In this document: positions 50,733 to 60,000 of the stretch, piece after piece
Layout: each line of letters begins with the position of its first letter
Numbering within the stretch: position 1 is the first letter of the stretch
Assembly: GCA_007571365.1 (NCBI GenBank)
Contig: RKRN01000055.1
Coordinates: 1 to 64,000 of the forward strand
Source of the DNA: Candidatus Latescibacterota bacterium
Lineage (GTDB): Bacteria; Latescibacterota; UBA2968; UBA8231
DNA: 64,000 nt
Reading direction: 5' to 3'
Made by a program: the position numbers and the translations under genes
Notes under the pieces: generated by a model
The model's input: the letters and a program-made list of their open reading frames with translations, nothing else
The model's database searches: none
Told to the model about the DNA's origin: nothing

Positions 50733-52364
50733 GTGCTCTGGCCCGATGCCGAAGGCGTCGAGACCGATAAGGATAAGAAAGAGATACCCTTGTTTAATGG
50801 GTTTGACTACATAGTCCTAATCTGTTCTGCCGTCGCCTTTTTCGCCGGCGGCTGTCTCCTCGGCTGGCTAGGGAGTGAGTGGCTGCGCAACAGCAAACTG
50901 CAAAGCACACAAGCCACCGCCGATCAGATCGTCGCCCGCGCCCGCCAAGAAGCCGAGGCTTTAAAAAAAAATGCCTTGCTCAAAGCAAGGGACGAATGGC
51001 ACCGCGAGCGGGCTCCGCTGGAAAAGGAGCAAGAGACCCAGCGGCGCTCGTTGCGCGATCTGGCGGCCAAGCTGTTAGAGCGCGAACAGCAACTAGAGCG
51101 CAAAATAGACCTGCTCACGAGCAAGGAGCGCGAACAACTCAAACACGAGCAGGATCTCGACCTCCGCGAGGCGGCCATAGCTGCCGCCGAGGCCCAAGCC
51201 CAAGACCTCGTCCGCGAGCAGAGTCAGCGGCTGGAAGAATTGGCTGGCATCAGCCAACAGGAAGCTCGGCGCATACTCTTTGATCAGCTAGAGGGGGGCA
51301 CCCGCCGAGTTGCCGCCCGCAAGGTCCGCGAGATCAAGGACACCGCGGTTGCCACGGCCAACCTAGAGGCCAAAGAAATCATCACCCGCGCCATCCAGCG
51401 CTTCGCCGGGGAACTGACCGTCGAGAGTACGCTTTCGGTCGTGCCCATCCCCTTTGACGACATGAAGGGGCGCATCATCGGTCGCGACGGACGCAATATC
51501 CGCTCTTTTGAAATGATCACCGGCGTCGAAGTCATCGTCGATGATACTCCTAGCATGGTCATGCTCTCGGGCTTTGATCCACTGCGCCGCGAAGTGGCCA
51601 GATACACTCTCGAAGCACTCATCCGCGACGGACGCATCCACCCCGGGCGCATCGAGGAAGTATATGACAAAGCCCGTAGCACCGTTGAGGAGATGATCCG
51701 CGAGTCCGGTTCCAAAGCCGCTTTTGACCTCGGCATTCACGATTTATCCGAGTCGCTATTGGAAACGCTGGGCAAGCTCCGCTTCCGCACCAGCTACGGA
51801 CAAAACTTATTGGTCCACAGCAAAGAAGTTGGGTTTTTGGCCGGCATGATGGCCGAAATGCTCAACCTTGATATAGGGCTAGCGCGCCGCGCTGGTCTCT
51901 TGCACGACATCGACAAGGCACAGGACTTTGAGTTGGGCAACGACCCAGCGCAAACCGGTGCCGTACTGGCCCGCAAGGGCGGCGAAAGCCCGGAAGTTGT
52001 GCAGATTATCGAAACCCATAGCAAGCACACCCCCTCGCGCTCAGCCATCGCCGTCCTAGTCGGAGCCGCCAATGAAATCTCCACCCACCGTCCGGGTGCT
52101 CGCAAAGAAAAGGTCGAGGAGTACATCCGCCGCTTGCACCACATCGAAGAACTCGCGGCCGACTACGTGGGCGTGAAGCAGGCTTTTGCCCTGCAAAACG
52201 GCAAGGAGGTTCGAGTCTTGGTCGACAGCGAGGTGGTGGACGACACGTATGCCGAACAACTCGCCGACGACATCACCGCCAAGCTCGAGCAACAACTCGA
52301 ATACCCCGGGCAGTTGCGCGTCTGCATCATCCGCGAGATGCGCACCGAGTCTCACGCGCGGTGA
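50733..52364 (+). CDS. rny: Ribonuclease Y with an unusual HD domain
   Basis: 543 residues, slightly longer than usual. N-terminal membrane helix ('GFDYIVLICSAVAFFAGGCLLG'), long coiled coil, KH domain with 'MKGRIIGRDGRNIRSFE', and an HD domain. It starts RNA decay at the membrane. The HD core keeps the first His ('LLVHSKEVG') and the His391-Asp392 pair ('GLLHDIDKA'), but the sequence reads IDKA where others have IGKA, NDPAQTG where they have a conserved SHVxxG, THSKH where they have SHHGD/AHHGD, and AAN447EIS where they have AADALS; the last change replaces the C-terminal metal Asp by Asn. Activity may be altered. The GTG start overlaps nothing upstream; the stop overlaps the next gene (GTGA). 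Confidence 0.93.
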   Translation: MLWPDAEGVETDKDKKEIPLFNGFDYIVLICSAVAFFAGGCLLGWLGSEWLRNSKLQSTQATADQIVARARQEAEALKKNALLKARDEWHRERAPLEKEQETQRRSLRDLAAKLLEREQQLERKIDLLTSKEREQLKHEQDLDLREAAIAAAEAQAQDLVREQSQRLEELAGISQQEARRILFDQLEGGTRRVAARKVREIKDTAVATANLEAKEIITRAIQRFAGELTVESTLSVVPIPFDDMKGRIIGRDGRNIRSFEMITGVEVIVDDTPSMVMLSGFDPLRREVARYTLEALIRDGRIHPGRIEEVYDKARSTVEEMIRESGSKAAFDLGIHDLSESLLETLGKLRFRTSYGQNLLVHSKEVGFLAGMMAEMLNLDIGLARRAGLLHDIDKAQDFELGNDPAQTGAVLARKGGESPEVVQIIETHSKHTPSRSAIAVLVGAANEISTHRPGARKEKVEEYIRRLHHIEELAADYVGVKQAFALQNGKEVRVLVDSEVVDDTYAEQLADDITAKLEQQLEYPGQLRVCIIREMRTESHAR

Positions 52365-53143
52365 ACATTCTCTTCGTCGCCGATATCTTTGCTCAGCCGG
52401 GCCGCCGGGTCGCCGCAGCCGTAATTCCCAAATTAGTGAAACAGCGCGAAGTCTCTCTGGTAATCGCCAACGGCGAAAATGCCGCCGGAGGGTTTGGCCT
52501 CACCGACCGCATCGTGCATAAGCTGCACAGCTATGGTGTCGACGTCATCACCAGCGGCAACCACGTCTGGGACCGCCGCGAGTTCATCCCGTACCTAGAC
52601 CAATACGACCGCGTCCTGCGCCCCTTCAACTATCCCAAAGACGCGCCCGGCATCGGGGTGACTGTAGTCGCCGGACGCGGCTATCCCTCCGTGGCGGTGC
52701 TCTGCCTCCAAGGGCGCACCGGGATGCCCACTATTGACTGCCCCTTCCGCACAGGCCGCGCCGAGGTCGAGCGCTTGCGCACAGAGACGCCCTTAGTCTT
52801 CGTGGATTTCCACGCCGAATCTACGGCTGAGAAAATGGCTATGGGCTTCCACCTCGACGGCTTAGCCACTGCCGTCATCGGCACTCACACCCACGTGCAA
52901 ACCGCAGATGAGCGCATCTTGCCCCAAGGCACGGCGTACCTAACCGACGCCGGCATGACCGGCATCCGCGAATCCGTGATTGGCGTCCGTCCCGAAATAG
53001 CCATCCAACGGTTCCTCACCCAAGTACCCACCCGTTTCAAGCCCGCCGACGGCCAAGCAGTCCTCTGCGGCGCACTAGTCGAGGCCGACGAGGCAAGCGG
53101 CCGGGCCACCCGGATCGAGCGGTTGCAGCTAGCCGAGCCTTGA
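52361..53143 (+). CDS. ymdB: YmdB-like calcineurin-type phosphodiesterase (TIGR00282 family)
   Basis: 260 residues from GTG overlapping the rny stop. Family landmarks: 'NILFVADIFAQPGRR' (in place of the usual GDIxGxxG), 'VIANGENAAGGFGLT', 'VITSGNHVWDRREF', 'PLVFVDFHAESTAEKMAMG', 'IGTHTHVQTADERILP', 'TDAGMTGIRESVIGV'. YmdB hydrolyses cyclic nucleotides and influences RNA decay and biofilm formation in Bacillus, where it is also next to rny. The N-terminal metal-loop Asp (VAD) is retained though the usual Gly is Ala. Confidence 0.92.
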   Translation: MNILFVADIFAQPGRRVAAAVIPKLVKQREVSLVIANGENAAGGFGLTDRIVHKLHSYGVDVITSGNHVWDRREFIPYLDQYDRVLRPFNYPKDAPGIGVTVVAGRGYPSVAVLCLQGRTGMPTIDCPFRTGRAEVERLRTETPLVFVDFHAESTAEKMAMGFHLDGLATAVIGTHTHVQTADERILPQGTAYLTDAGMTGIRESVIGVRPEIAIQRFLTQVPTRFKPADGQAVLCGALVEADEASGRATRIERLQLAEP

Positions 53144-53152
53144 CCGCACGTG

Positions 53153-53222
53153 AATTAGGAATTAAAAATTAGAAATTGGGTGCGACGAGCACACACTAAT
53201 TTTCAATTCCTACTAATGGATT
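53153..53222. repeat. AT-rich imperfect inverted repeat
   Basis: GGAATTAAAAATTAG near 53158 is repeated inverted, with one change, in CTAATTTTCAATTCC near 53196-53210; flanking bases GTGC/GCAC also pair around a short centre. It occupies nearly all of the gap between the ymdB-like gene and xseA and differs strongly in base composition from both. It looks like a small palindromic repeat (REP/MITE-like) or an mRNA stem; no target-site duplication is certain. Confidence 0.5.
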
Positions 53223-53236
53223 AACCCGGAGCACCT

Positions 53237-54481
53237 ATGTCCTTTCGAGAGCCGGTCTTCTGGGCCGATGCCGAAGACGCTACTCACTCGCCTTACTCGG
53301 TCTCCGAAATCACCAGCCAAGTCAAGGGGCTGCTCGAAGAGAGCCTGCCCAAGTGCTGGGTCGAGGGCGAGATCTCTCAGTACACCCACCATAGCTCCGG
53401 CCACCGCTATTTCACGCTCAAAGACAATGCGAGCCAGCTAAGCGCGGTGATGTTCAAGTGGCAGGCCGGCTCGCTCTCCTTCAGCCCCCAACAGGGCATG
53501 CAAGTACAGGTGTACGGCTATATCTCCGTCTTCGAGCGCGCCGGGAAGTACCAACTCTATGCCGAGCAGATCAAACCTGCTGGCGTCGGTGAACTGGCCA
53601 TTGCCTTTGAACAGCTCAAAAACCGCCTAGAGGCCGAAGGGCTTTTCGCCGCAAGCCGCAAGCGCCCTCTGCCTCCGTATCCCCGCAAAATCGGCGTAGT
53701 AACCTCGCCGACCGGCGCGGCCATCCGCGACATCATCCAAATCCTCGACCGGCGCGCCCCGGACATCGAGATCGTCCTTTGCCCCGCTCGGGTTCAAGGC
53801 GAGGGGGCCGCCGCTGAGATCGCCGCCGCCATCGCCAGCTTGAATCAGCTAGGCGACATCGACATCTTGATTGTCGGCCGCGGCGGTGGTGCCCCCGAAG
53901 ATCTCTGGCCCTTCAACGACGAATCTGTCGCCCGGGCTATCTACCAGTCGCTTCAACCTGTCATCTGTGCTGTCGGCCACGAGATCGATTACACCATCGC
54001 CGACTACGTGGCCGACTACCGCGCTCCGACTCCCTCGGCCGCCGCCGAAATAGTCGCCCGCGAACGCAGTGCTCTGCGCGAGCGCGTCGCCGAGCAACAA
54101 GGCCGCTTGTTCGCGGAAATGGAGCGCTATTTCAGTTCCTTAGGGGAGCGGGTGCGCCACTGCGACCCGAGCCGCCTGCGCGCCCGCCTCGACGATCGCT
54201 TGCAGCAGCAAAGCCTATACCTCGACGAGCGGCGCCAAGCCCTTTATACCGCTTTCGATTGGTTTTTGCACACTCGGGTCGAGGCCCTAGCCACCGCGAC
54301 CACCCGCCTCGACGACCTCAGCCCGCTTACGAGCCTAGCGCGCGGTTTTGCTCTAGTGGAACGCGTCGCCAATAAACGCCTCGTCCGCGACGGCAACGAG
54401 CTTCAGCCGGGCGACAAACTGCAACTGCGCTTTCGCCGCGGCGGTGCTATCTGCCGCGTGGAGGAGAAACTCAATGAGTGA
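53237..54481 (+). CDS. xseA: Exodeoxyribonuclease VII large subunit
   Basis: 414 residues, standard length. N-terminal OB fold ('CWVEGEISQYTHHSSGHRYFTLKD'), then the catalytic core with 'RKIGVVTSPTGAAIRDIIQILDRR', 'ILIVGRGGGAPEDLWPFNDE' and 'ICAVGHEIDYTIADYVADYRAPTPSAAAE', and a coiled-coil C-terminus ending 'TSLARGFALVER'. Degrades single-stranded DNA with XseB, whose start overlaps its end by eight bases. GGAG precedes the ATG. Confidence 0.96.
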   Translation: MSFREPVFWADAEDATHSPYSVSEITSQVKGLLEESLPKCWVEGEISQYTHHSSGHRYFTLKDNASQLSAVMFKWQAGSLSFSPQQGMQVQVYGYISVFERAGKYQLYAEQIKPAGVGELAIAFEQLKNRLEAEGLFAASRKRPLPPYPRKIGVVTSPTGAAIRDIIQILDRRAPDIEIVLCPARVQGEGAAAEIAAAIASLNQLGDIDILIVGRGGGAPEDLWPFNDESVARAIYQSLQPVICAVGHEIDYTIADYVADYRAPTPSAAAEIVARERSALRERVAEQQGRLFAEMERYFSSLGERVRHCDPSRLRARLDDRLQQQSLYLDERRQALYTAFDWFLHTRVEALATATTRLDDLSPLTSLARGFALVERVANKRLVRDGNELQPGDKLQLRFRRGGAICRVEEKLNE

Positions 54482-54704
54482 ATCTTTTGAAGAAGCCCTA
54501 GCCGTACTAGAAGAGAGCGTTCAGCACCTCGAAGCAGGCGACCTCAAGCTCGAAGAGGCCCTCGAAGTATTTGAAAAAGGCGTTGCCGCCTCGCGCATCT
54601 GCGGCCAGTGGCTCGACCAGACCCGCGAGCGCGTCCAAGTCCTCACCGCCGATGCTGAGGGCCAATTCCGCCTCTCTTTTCTGGACGCCGAAGACGACCA
54701 ATAG
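54474..54704 (+). CDS. xseB: Exodeoxyribonuclease VII small subunit
   Basis: 76 residues from the ATG at 54474, preceded by GGAGGAG; upstream in-frame codons lie inside xseA. Three-helix small subunit: 'SFEEALAVLEESVQHLEAGDLKLEEALEVFEKGV'-type pattern (spread over residues 3-37) and 'LDQTRERVQVLTAD'. Overlaps xseA, which keeps the two subunits coupled. Confidence 0.95.
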   Translation: MSESFEEALAVLEESVQHLEAGDLKLEEALEVFEKGVAASRICGQWLDQTRERVQVLTADAEGQFRLSFLDAEDDQ

Positions 54705-54725
54705 CTCCCCTTCGGCCCCGGCCCG

Positions 54726-56417
54726 ATGTTGACTCGCCTCTACATCAAGGACTTTGCCCTTATCGAAGAAGCGGTGATCGAATTTGGCCCCGGCCTCAAC
54801 GTCATCACTGGGGAAACCGGGGCCGGTAAGTCCATCCTCATCGGCGCTCTCAATTCTATCCTCGGTGGCCCCGCCAACGCCGACCTAGTGCGCAAAGGGG
54901 CCAACTCGTGTGCGGTGGAGGGCTTTTTTGAGTTAGACGACCAAGGCCAAATCGTACGCTTGGCCGAGCTGGGCGTTCTTTTGGAGGAGGGCCAACTCAT
55001 CCTCCGTCGCGAAATCCGCGGCCAAGGCCGCTCGCGAGCCTTTGTCAACGGCCGAGGTCAGCCCATCAAGCAGCTAAAGCAAATCGGCGCGATCTTGATT
55101 GACCTGCACGGCCAACACCAACACCAATCGCTACTTGACCCCAAGCTCCACGCCCGCTTTCTCGACGCATTTGCCGGTCTCGACGACCAGCGTCGCCTCG
55201 TGGGCCAGCACTGGCGCAGTTACCGGGATAGCGTGGCCCGCCTCAACCGGCTGTGCGCCGAGCGCGACGCACTCGCAGCCGAAGACGAGTCGTGCGCCTT
55301 GCAGCTAGCAGAGATTCGCCGCCTCACTCCCCGACCGGGCGAAGAGGCCGAATTGGAACGCGAGTTGCAAGTCCTCGACAACGCTGACACGCTATCCCAA
55401 GGCGGCCTCCAGCTCTACGACTTGCTCTATCAGCGCGACGGCGCGGTTTGCGAGGTACTCGGCCAAATTCGTCGTCAGCTCGACCGACTCTGCGAAATCG
55501 ATCCTGCACTTGGTCTTCAAGCTGCGGCCTTAGAGGAGCTGATCTACGAGGTCGAAGACCTAGCCGGCCAGTTCCGCGACTACGCCCGCGGAATCGAGGT
55601 GCGCCCCGGGCGCGCCGACGAATTGCGCGAGCGCCGCGATGGCCTGCGCGCCTTAAAAAAGAAATACGGCGGAACCCTCAACGCCGTATTAGACCACGCC
55701 CGCGAGCTTGAAGCGCGTGAAGATCGCGCTGATCGCCTCCGCTTTGAGTTGGCCCAAGCGGCTGACCGCCGCGATCAAGCACTCGCCGAATTTGCCTCCT
55801 GTTGCCTCACCCTTTCTGCAGCGCGCCAGCAGGCCAGCACCACCTTGTCGCGGTCGCTAGTCGCTGCTCTCGGGGAATTGGGCATGGCCAAGGCCCAGTT
55901 TTACATCGAACTGGCAACCACCGAAGACCCGGAGGGAGCGGTTGAGCGCGATGGGCGGCACTACGCGGCCGGTGAGCACGGCATGGAGCACATTGCCTTC
56001 CACATTTCCGCCAATGCCGGCCAACCACCGCGACCCCTAGCGCACATTGCCTCGGGCGGGGAAATTTCGCGCGTGATGCTGGCTCTAAAGGAAGCGGGCG
56101 CCGGGCGCGACTTCGTTTCAACCTTGGTCTTCGACGAAATCGACGCGGGAATCTCGGGGCGCATCGCCGCCGCCGTTGGCCGCAAGCTACAGGCCCTCGC
56201 CGCGGCGCACCAAACCATCGCCATCACCCACCTGCCACAGATTGCCAGCCTCGCCGACCAGCACTTTTCAGTGCGCAAGCAGCAGCAGCAACAGCGGACC
56301 ACCACCGAGGTTGTACTGCTCGACGCGACGGCTCGCGCCGAGGAAATTGCCTATCTGTTGGCCGGCGAGACCATTTCAGACACAGCGCGCCAACACGCCC
56401 GCGAAATGCTGCAATAG
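54726..56417 (+). CDS. recN: DNA repair protein RecN
   Basis: 563 residues, normal length. SMC-like ATPase: Walker A 'VITGETGAGKSILIGAL', a long coiled coil, signature 'LAHIASGGEISRVMLALK', Walker B 'STLVFDEIDAGISGRIAAAV' and 'IAITHLPQIASLADQHFSV'. It gathers broken DNA ends during recombinational repair. Follows xseB by 21 bases; the xseA-xseB-recN set is a common repair operon. Confidence 0.97.
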   Translation: MLTRLYIKDFALIEEAVIEFGPGLNVITGETGAGKSILIGALNSILGGPANADLVRKGANSCAVEGFFELDDQGQIVRLAELGVLLEEGQLILRREIRGQGRSRAFVNGRGQPIKQLKQIGAILIDLHGQHQHQSLLDPKLHARFLDAFAGLDDQRRLVGQHWRSYRDSVARLNRLCAERDALAAEDESCALQLAEIRRLTPRPGEEAELERELQVLDNADTLSQGGLQLYDLLYQRDGAVCEVLGQIRRQLDRLCEIDPALGLQAAALEELIYEVEDLAGQFRDYARGIEVRPGRADELRERRDGLRALKKKYGGTLNAVLDHARELEAREDRADRLRFELAQAADRRDQALAEFASCCLTLSAARQQASTTLSRSLVAALGELGMAKAQFYIELATTEDPEGAVERDGRHYAAGEHGMEHIAFHISANAGQPPRPLAHIASGGEISRVMLALKEAGAGRDFVSTLVFDEIDAGISGRIAAAVGRKLQALAAAHQTIAITHLPQIASLADQHFSVRKQQQQQRTTTEVVLLDATARAEEIAYLLAGETISDTARQHAREMLQ

Positions 56418-56424
56418 CTCGACC

Positions 56425-56958
56425 ATGTTGGCCAATTTCCTCAGCGTCCTGCGGGTCCTGCTCATTCCCTTCCTGCTCTACTTCATCGCCCGAGAGGACC
56501 AACTCCAAGCCGTGCTCCTGCTGCTCCTCGCTGGGGCCACGGACATCGGCGACGGCTGGGTGGCGCGGCGCTACAGCCAAGTCTCCCGCCTCGGCAAGGT
56601 ACTCGACCCACTGGCCGATAAAATTTTCCTCGCTTTTCTACTCGGTGGGCTAGTTTTCTGGCGCGATTTGCCGCTATGGCTTTTGGCGATGCTCTTTGCC
56701 CGCGATATGGTGATCGTATCGGTGGGGGGATTGCTTTTGCGTTCACAGGGGCTAGTCATTGCCGCCAACCGCTGGGGCAAGTACACAACCGTCTGCATGG
56801 TGCTCACGGCCCTCAGCTACGTCCTCGAGGCCCCGGCTAGCTTACGCACCGGGCTAAGCCTAGCGGCAGCGGCCTTGGTCGTCGTCTCCAGCTTGAGCTA
56901 CGCCCAGTTCGCGCTGAGGCTCTTGCGACAAGGCCGAACTGAAGGTCAGTTGGGCTGA
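56425..56958 (+). CDS. pgsA: CDP-alcohol phosphatidyltransferase, PgsA-like
   Basis: 177 residues from the ATG at 56425, seven bases after recN. About five membrane segments and the complete family motif D-x-x-D-G-x-x-A-R...G...D-x-x-x-D ('ATDIGDGWVARRYSQVSRLG' and 'VLDPLADK'). Most likely phosphatidylglycerophosphate synthase, using CDP-diacylglycerol and glycerol 3-phosphate at the cytoplasmic membrane; another phosphoalcohol acceptor cannot be excluded. Confidence 0.88.
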   Translation: MLANFLSVLRVLLIPFLLYFIAREDQLQAVLLLLLAGATDIGDGWVARRYSQVSRLGKVLDPLADKIFLAFLLGGLVFWRDLPLWLLAMLFARDMVIVSVGGLLLRSQGLVIAANRWGKYTTVCMVLTALSYVLEAPASLRTGLSLAAAALVVVSSLSYAQFALRLLRQGRTEGQLG

Positions 56959-57095
56959 ATCAGGCGATACCAGCGCAAATAGGCCTCGTCGAGGCGGCGG
57001 CGACGGGCGTATAGGCCGATCATTTCTATCACTTTGAGCCGCAAGGCCAACTTGTGCAGATCGACTTTGCCCACCTGACGCTCTGCGCGTTTCAC
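56946..57095 (-). CDS. 49-residue basic small protein, coupled to the preceding giant gene
   Basis: A GTG at 57093-57095 overlaps the TGA stop of the 1149-residue gene (GTGA). The frame codes 49 residues before its TGA at 56946, with a charged amphipathic look: 'VDLHKLALRLKVIEMIGLYARRR', then 'LDEAYLRWYRLIQPN' (in parts). No membrane helix. It ends by overlapping the stop region of the convergent pgsA-like gene by 13 bases. Short, but stop-start coupling and codon makeup favour a real gene; function unknown. It could instead be untranslated. Confidence 0.45.
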   Translation of the reverse strand: MKRAERQVGKVDLHKLALRLKVIEMIGLYARRRRLDEAYLRWYRLIQPN

Positions 57096-60000
57096 AGCCC
57101 GAACCCAAAGTAGAAGCGCCACTTGTCAATCTCGCTCAGGCCGCCTTCGGAGTCCCGCACGGTCAGATAGCAGTCCTGCTCGGTCGGGTTGCATTCGGAT
57201 TCCCCCCAACCGCCATTGGACGATCTCTTGAACCACTGCACCCGGGACGATGAGAGCGGACGCGCCACTTGCAGATAGGCAAACATCGGGATGCGGTAAA
57301 AAGTAAAAAGCTGTAGCCGCAACTGGCCGCCCACGTCGGTCAGGAATTGGTCGGTATTGGGCCAAGACCGCCATCGCTTTCCCGACCAGAAGTCAATGTC
57401 CTCAAAGCGCGAGAAATTGCCCACCACCCCGGCTTCGGCGAATAGCTCGGCGTAGAGCTTGGAAAAGTTGAAGTTGATAAAGCGGCTGCTGATGCGCTTG
57501 AGCACCGGAAACTCGTAGCCGACGCGGGCGTAGAGCAACTTGGTGCCAGAATCAGTGAAGTAGGGATAGCCGCTGAGGAAGTCGCGCCCGCCGACATAGT
57601 AGCGCAGGGGCCAGTAGAAGCGGCCTTCGAGAAACCCGCCATCTTCGATAAAGCGGGGCTTGAGGCGGACGTTTTTGTACGCGCCAATAAGATTGATGTT
57701 GAGCGAGTTGTTGAAGGGCAACCTGACCCGCTCGTTGTACGCGGCTATGTATTCGTTGGCCCGCATACGACGCTCGACGCCGACGAACTGATCGCGGGGG
57801 ACTCCATCGGTGGATATTTGCTCGGTCAGCGAATCGGCTACCGTCGGCATTAAATAGCGATAGACTAAAGCCAAGGCGCGGCCCGACGGACTGATCAAGC
57901 GGTCGGCCGTGGGGTTGATCTTCTGGTAGCGCCAAGCCATGCTGAGAGTGTGTGTGCGAAAGAAGCTGAGATCGCCGTAGAAGGTCAGCGGATCTTCGCT
58001 GTCAACCAACAGGGTATCTTGGGTCAAAAGCGACGGATCTAAGGAGGCTGATATATCGACGCCGTCTTGTTCCAAATAGATCTGGTTCTGGCTGCGAAAG
58101 CGTCGTAAGGTCCAGCCCTCGGCGTAGTCGCGCCATATATAGAGGGCGTTCAACTCGGTTCGCCGAGTCAGCGGCACATCGACGCCCACGGCCAGTTGCC
58201 CCAAGGATGTCTTGAACAAATCTTCGCGGCTCGTGCTCTGATAGATGTATTGGCGGACGTTCGGGATGAGCAGGCTGGTGACCGAATCGACGGGCACCGG
58301 ATAGATATTGTCCACGTCGAGCGTATCGGGCGCGATCTGGCGATCTTTGATCAGGTTGTCGATCTCGCGCCGGCGGCCCGCGATGTAAAACGAGGGGTTG
58401 AAGGTCCGATTATTGCCCACCTGTGGCCGGAGTCGGCGCTCGTAGAAAAAGCCGACATCCGTATTGAGGTCTGTGGCATTGCGCATGTTCTTGCCGGCAA
58501 TGCCCCAAGCCGTCAGTTCCTGCCCACCAAGCATGTCGCCGGTGGAAAACTGCAAGCCGCCGCTGGCCTGATTGAGGCCAAAAGTGTTGCCGACATACGT
58601 AGGGCCGACCTGTAGAATCGGGATGTAGCGCAAGACGTTGCGCCCCCGGTACGGCGCGACTTGGTACTGATCGGCGAGCTTGGGGCCGTCGAAAATGGAG
58701 CGATAGTCGCGCATCGCCACCGGCTCAAAGCGTGCGTCGCGCTCGAATTCGCCCATCTCAAAACTATAGAGGCTATAGTCGTTGGAGTGGTAACCACTGT
58801 ATACCACGCGCTCGTCGTCGGCTACGGTCGGCACGAAAGCTCCGCCAATGACGTTGGTTAGCTGTTCGACTTGGTCGTTTTCCAAGCGGTAGCGGTAGAT
58901 GTTGAAAATGCCACTCTGGTCCGACGAAAACACAAAACCTGAGCCATCGGGCAGCCAGTACGGATCGCGCTCGTCGGCCGGCGAGGCTACGACCGCGCGA
59001 AACCCCGACGAGTCGGGATGGGCGAAGGCAACCGTATCGGGAAAGACGTCGATGGTTTTCTCTTCGTCTGCTTCGCCTTCTTCGTCTTCGCTCTTCTTTT
59101 CGGCCTTCGCAAAAACCTTGGGTCGCGGCGGACTATCGGCGCGGATCATCGCGATGTCGCGGTCTTGGCCGCGGAACACGCTGAAGAGCAGCCACTCGCC
59201 ATCGGGCGAAAAACGCGGTGCCATGTATTGGGTGGCGTCGTTGTTGTTGGTCAGATAGGCCAAGTCCGTGCCGTCGCGATCAATGAGGCCGAGGTTATTG
59301 GTCCCGTCCTTGTTGTGGACAAAGGCGATGCGCTGGCCATCGGGAGAGAACGAGGGGTCTTTGGCGCGCAGATTGGCGCTGATGCGGCGCTCCTGGTCCT
59401 CGGCCAAATTGTAGATATATAGATCGTTAAAACCGCCCTTGTTGCGGACAAAGACAATCTCCTCCCCGTCGGGCGACCAGCCAATCCGCGTATCAATCCA
59501 GCCTTTGAGCTCGGTCTTTTCGTGCGTCTTGAAATCGTAGATCTTGAGCACCGTGAGCGCGTAATCCTGCTGCTCGCTGGTCAGGTACGCCAGTTTTTTG
59601 CCGTCCGGCGACAGCACGGGATGGTATTCAAGCACGCCCTCGTTGACCTGGTCCAGCGGCTCGCCCTGAAAGAAACCCTGGGCGCGGATCTCGGATTCGA
59701 GGCGACCGTAATTCTCGGCCAAGAAGGCGACCCAATCCGCGTAAAACTGATCCGCGGAAACGCCCAACACCCGGCGAATGGCCGGGTCGAAGCTCATTGA
59801 GCCGATCTGATGCGTCAGTTCATCGACCTTTTCGGCACCGTACTGTTCGTGGATGTACACCATCATCGCGTAGCCCTGATTGTACACGAACTCGCCGTAG
59901 AACTTGCCCATGCGGTCCAAAACCGTCCCCATTTCCTCCCACGAGAGCAGATCGTCTTCGAGCACTGCCATCCGCAGCAACATGTCGCGGTGCGAATCCC

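Noticed and set aside
53153-53222. Rho-independent terminator between the ymdB-like gene and xseA
   Set aside because: The inverted repeat is AT-rich and has no following T-run, so it does not fit an intrinsic terminator.
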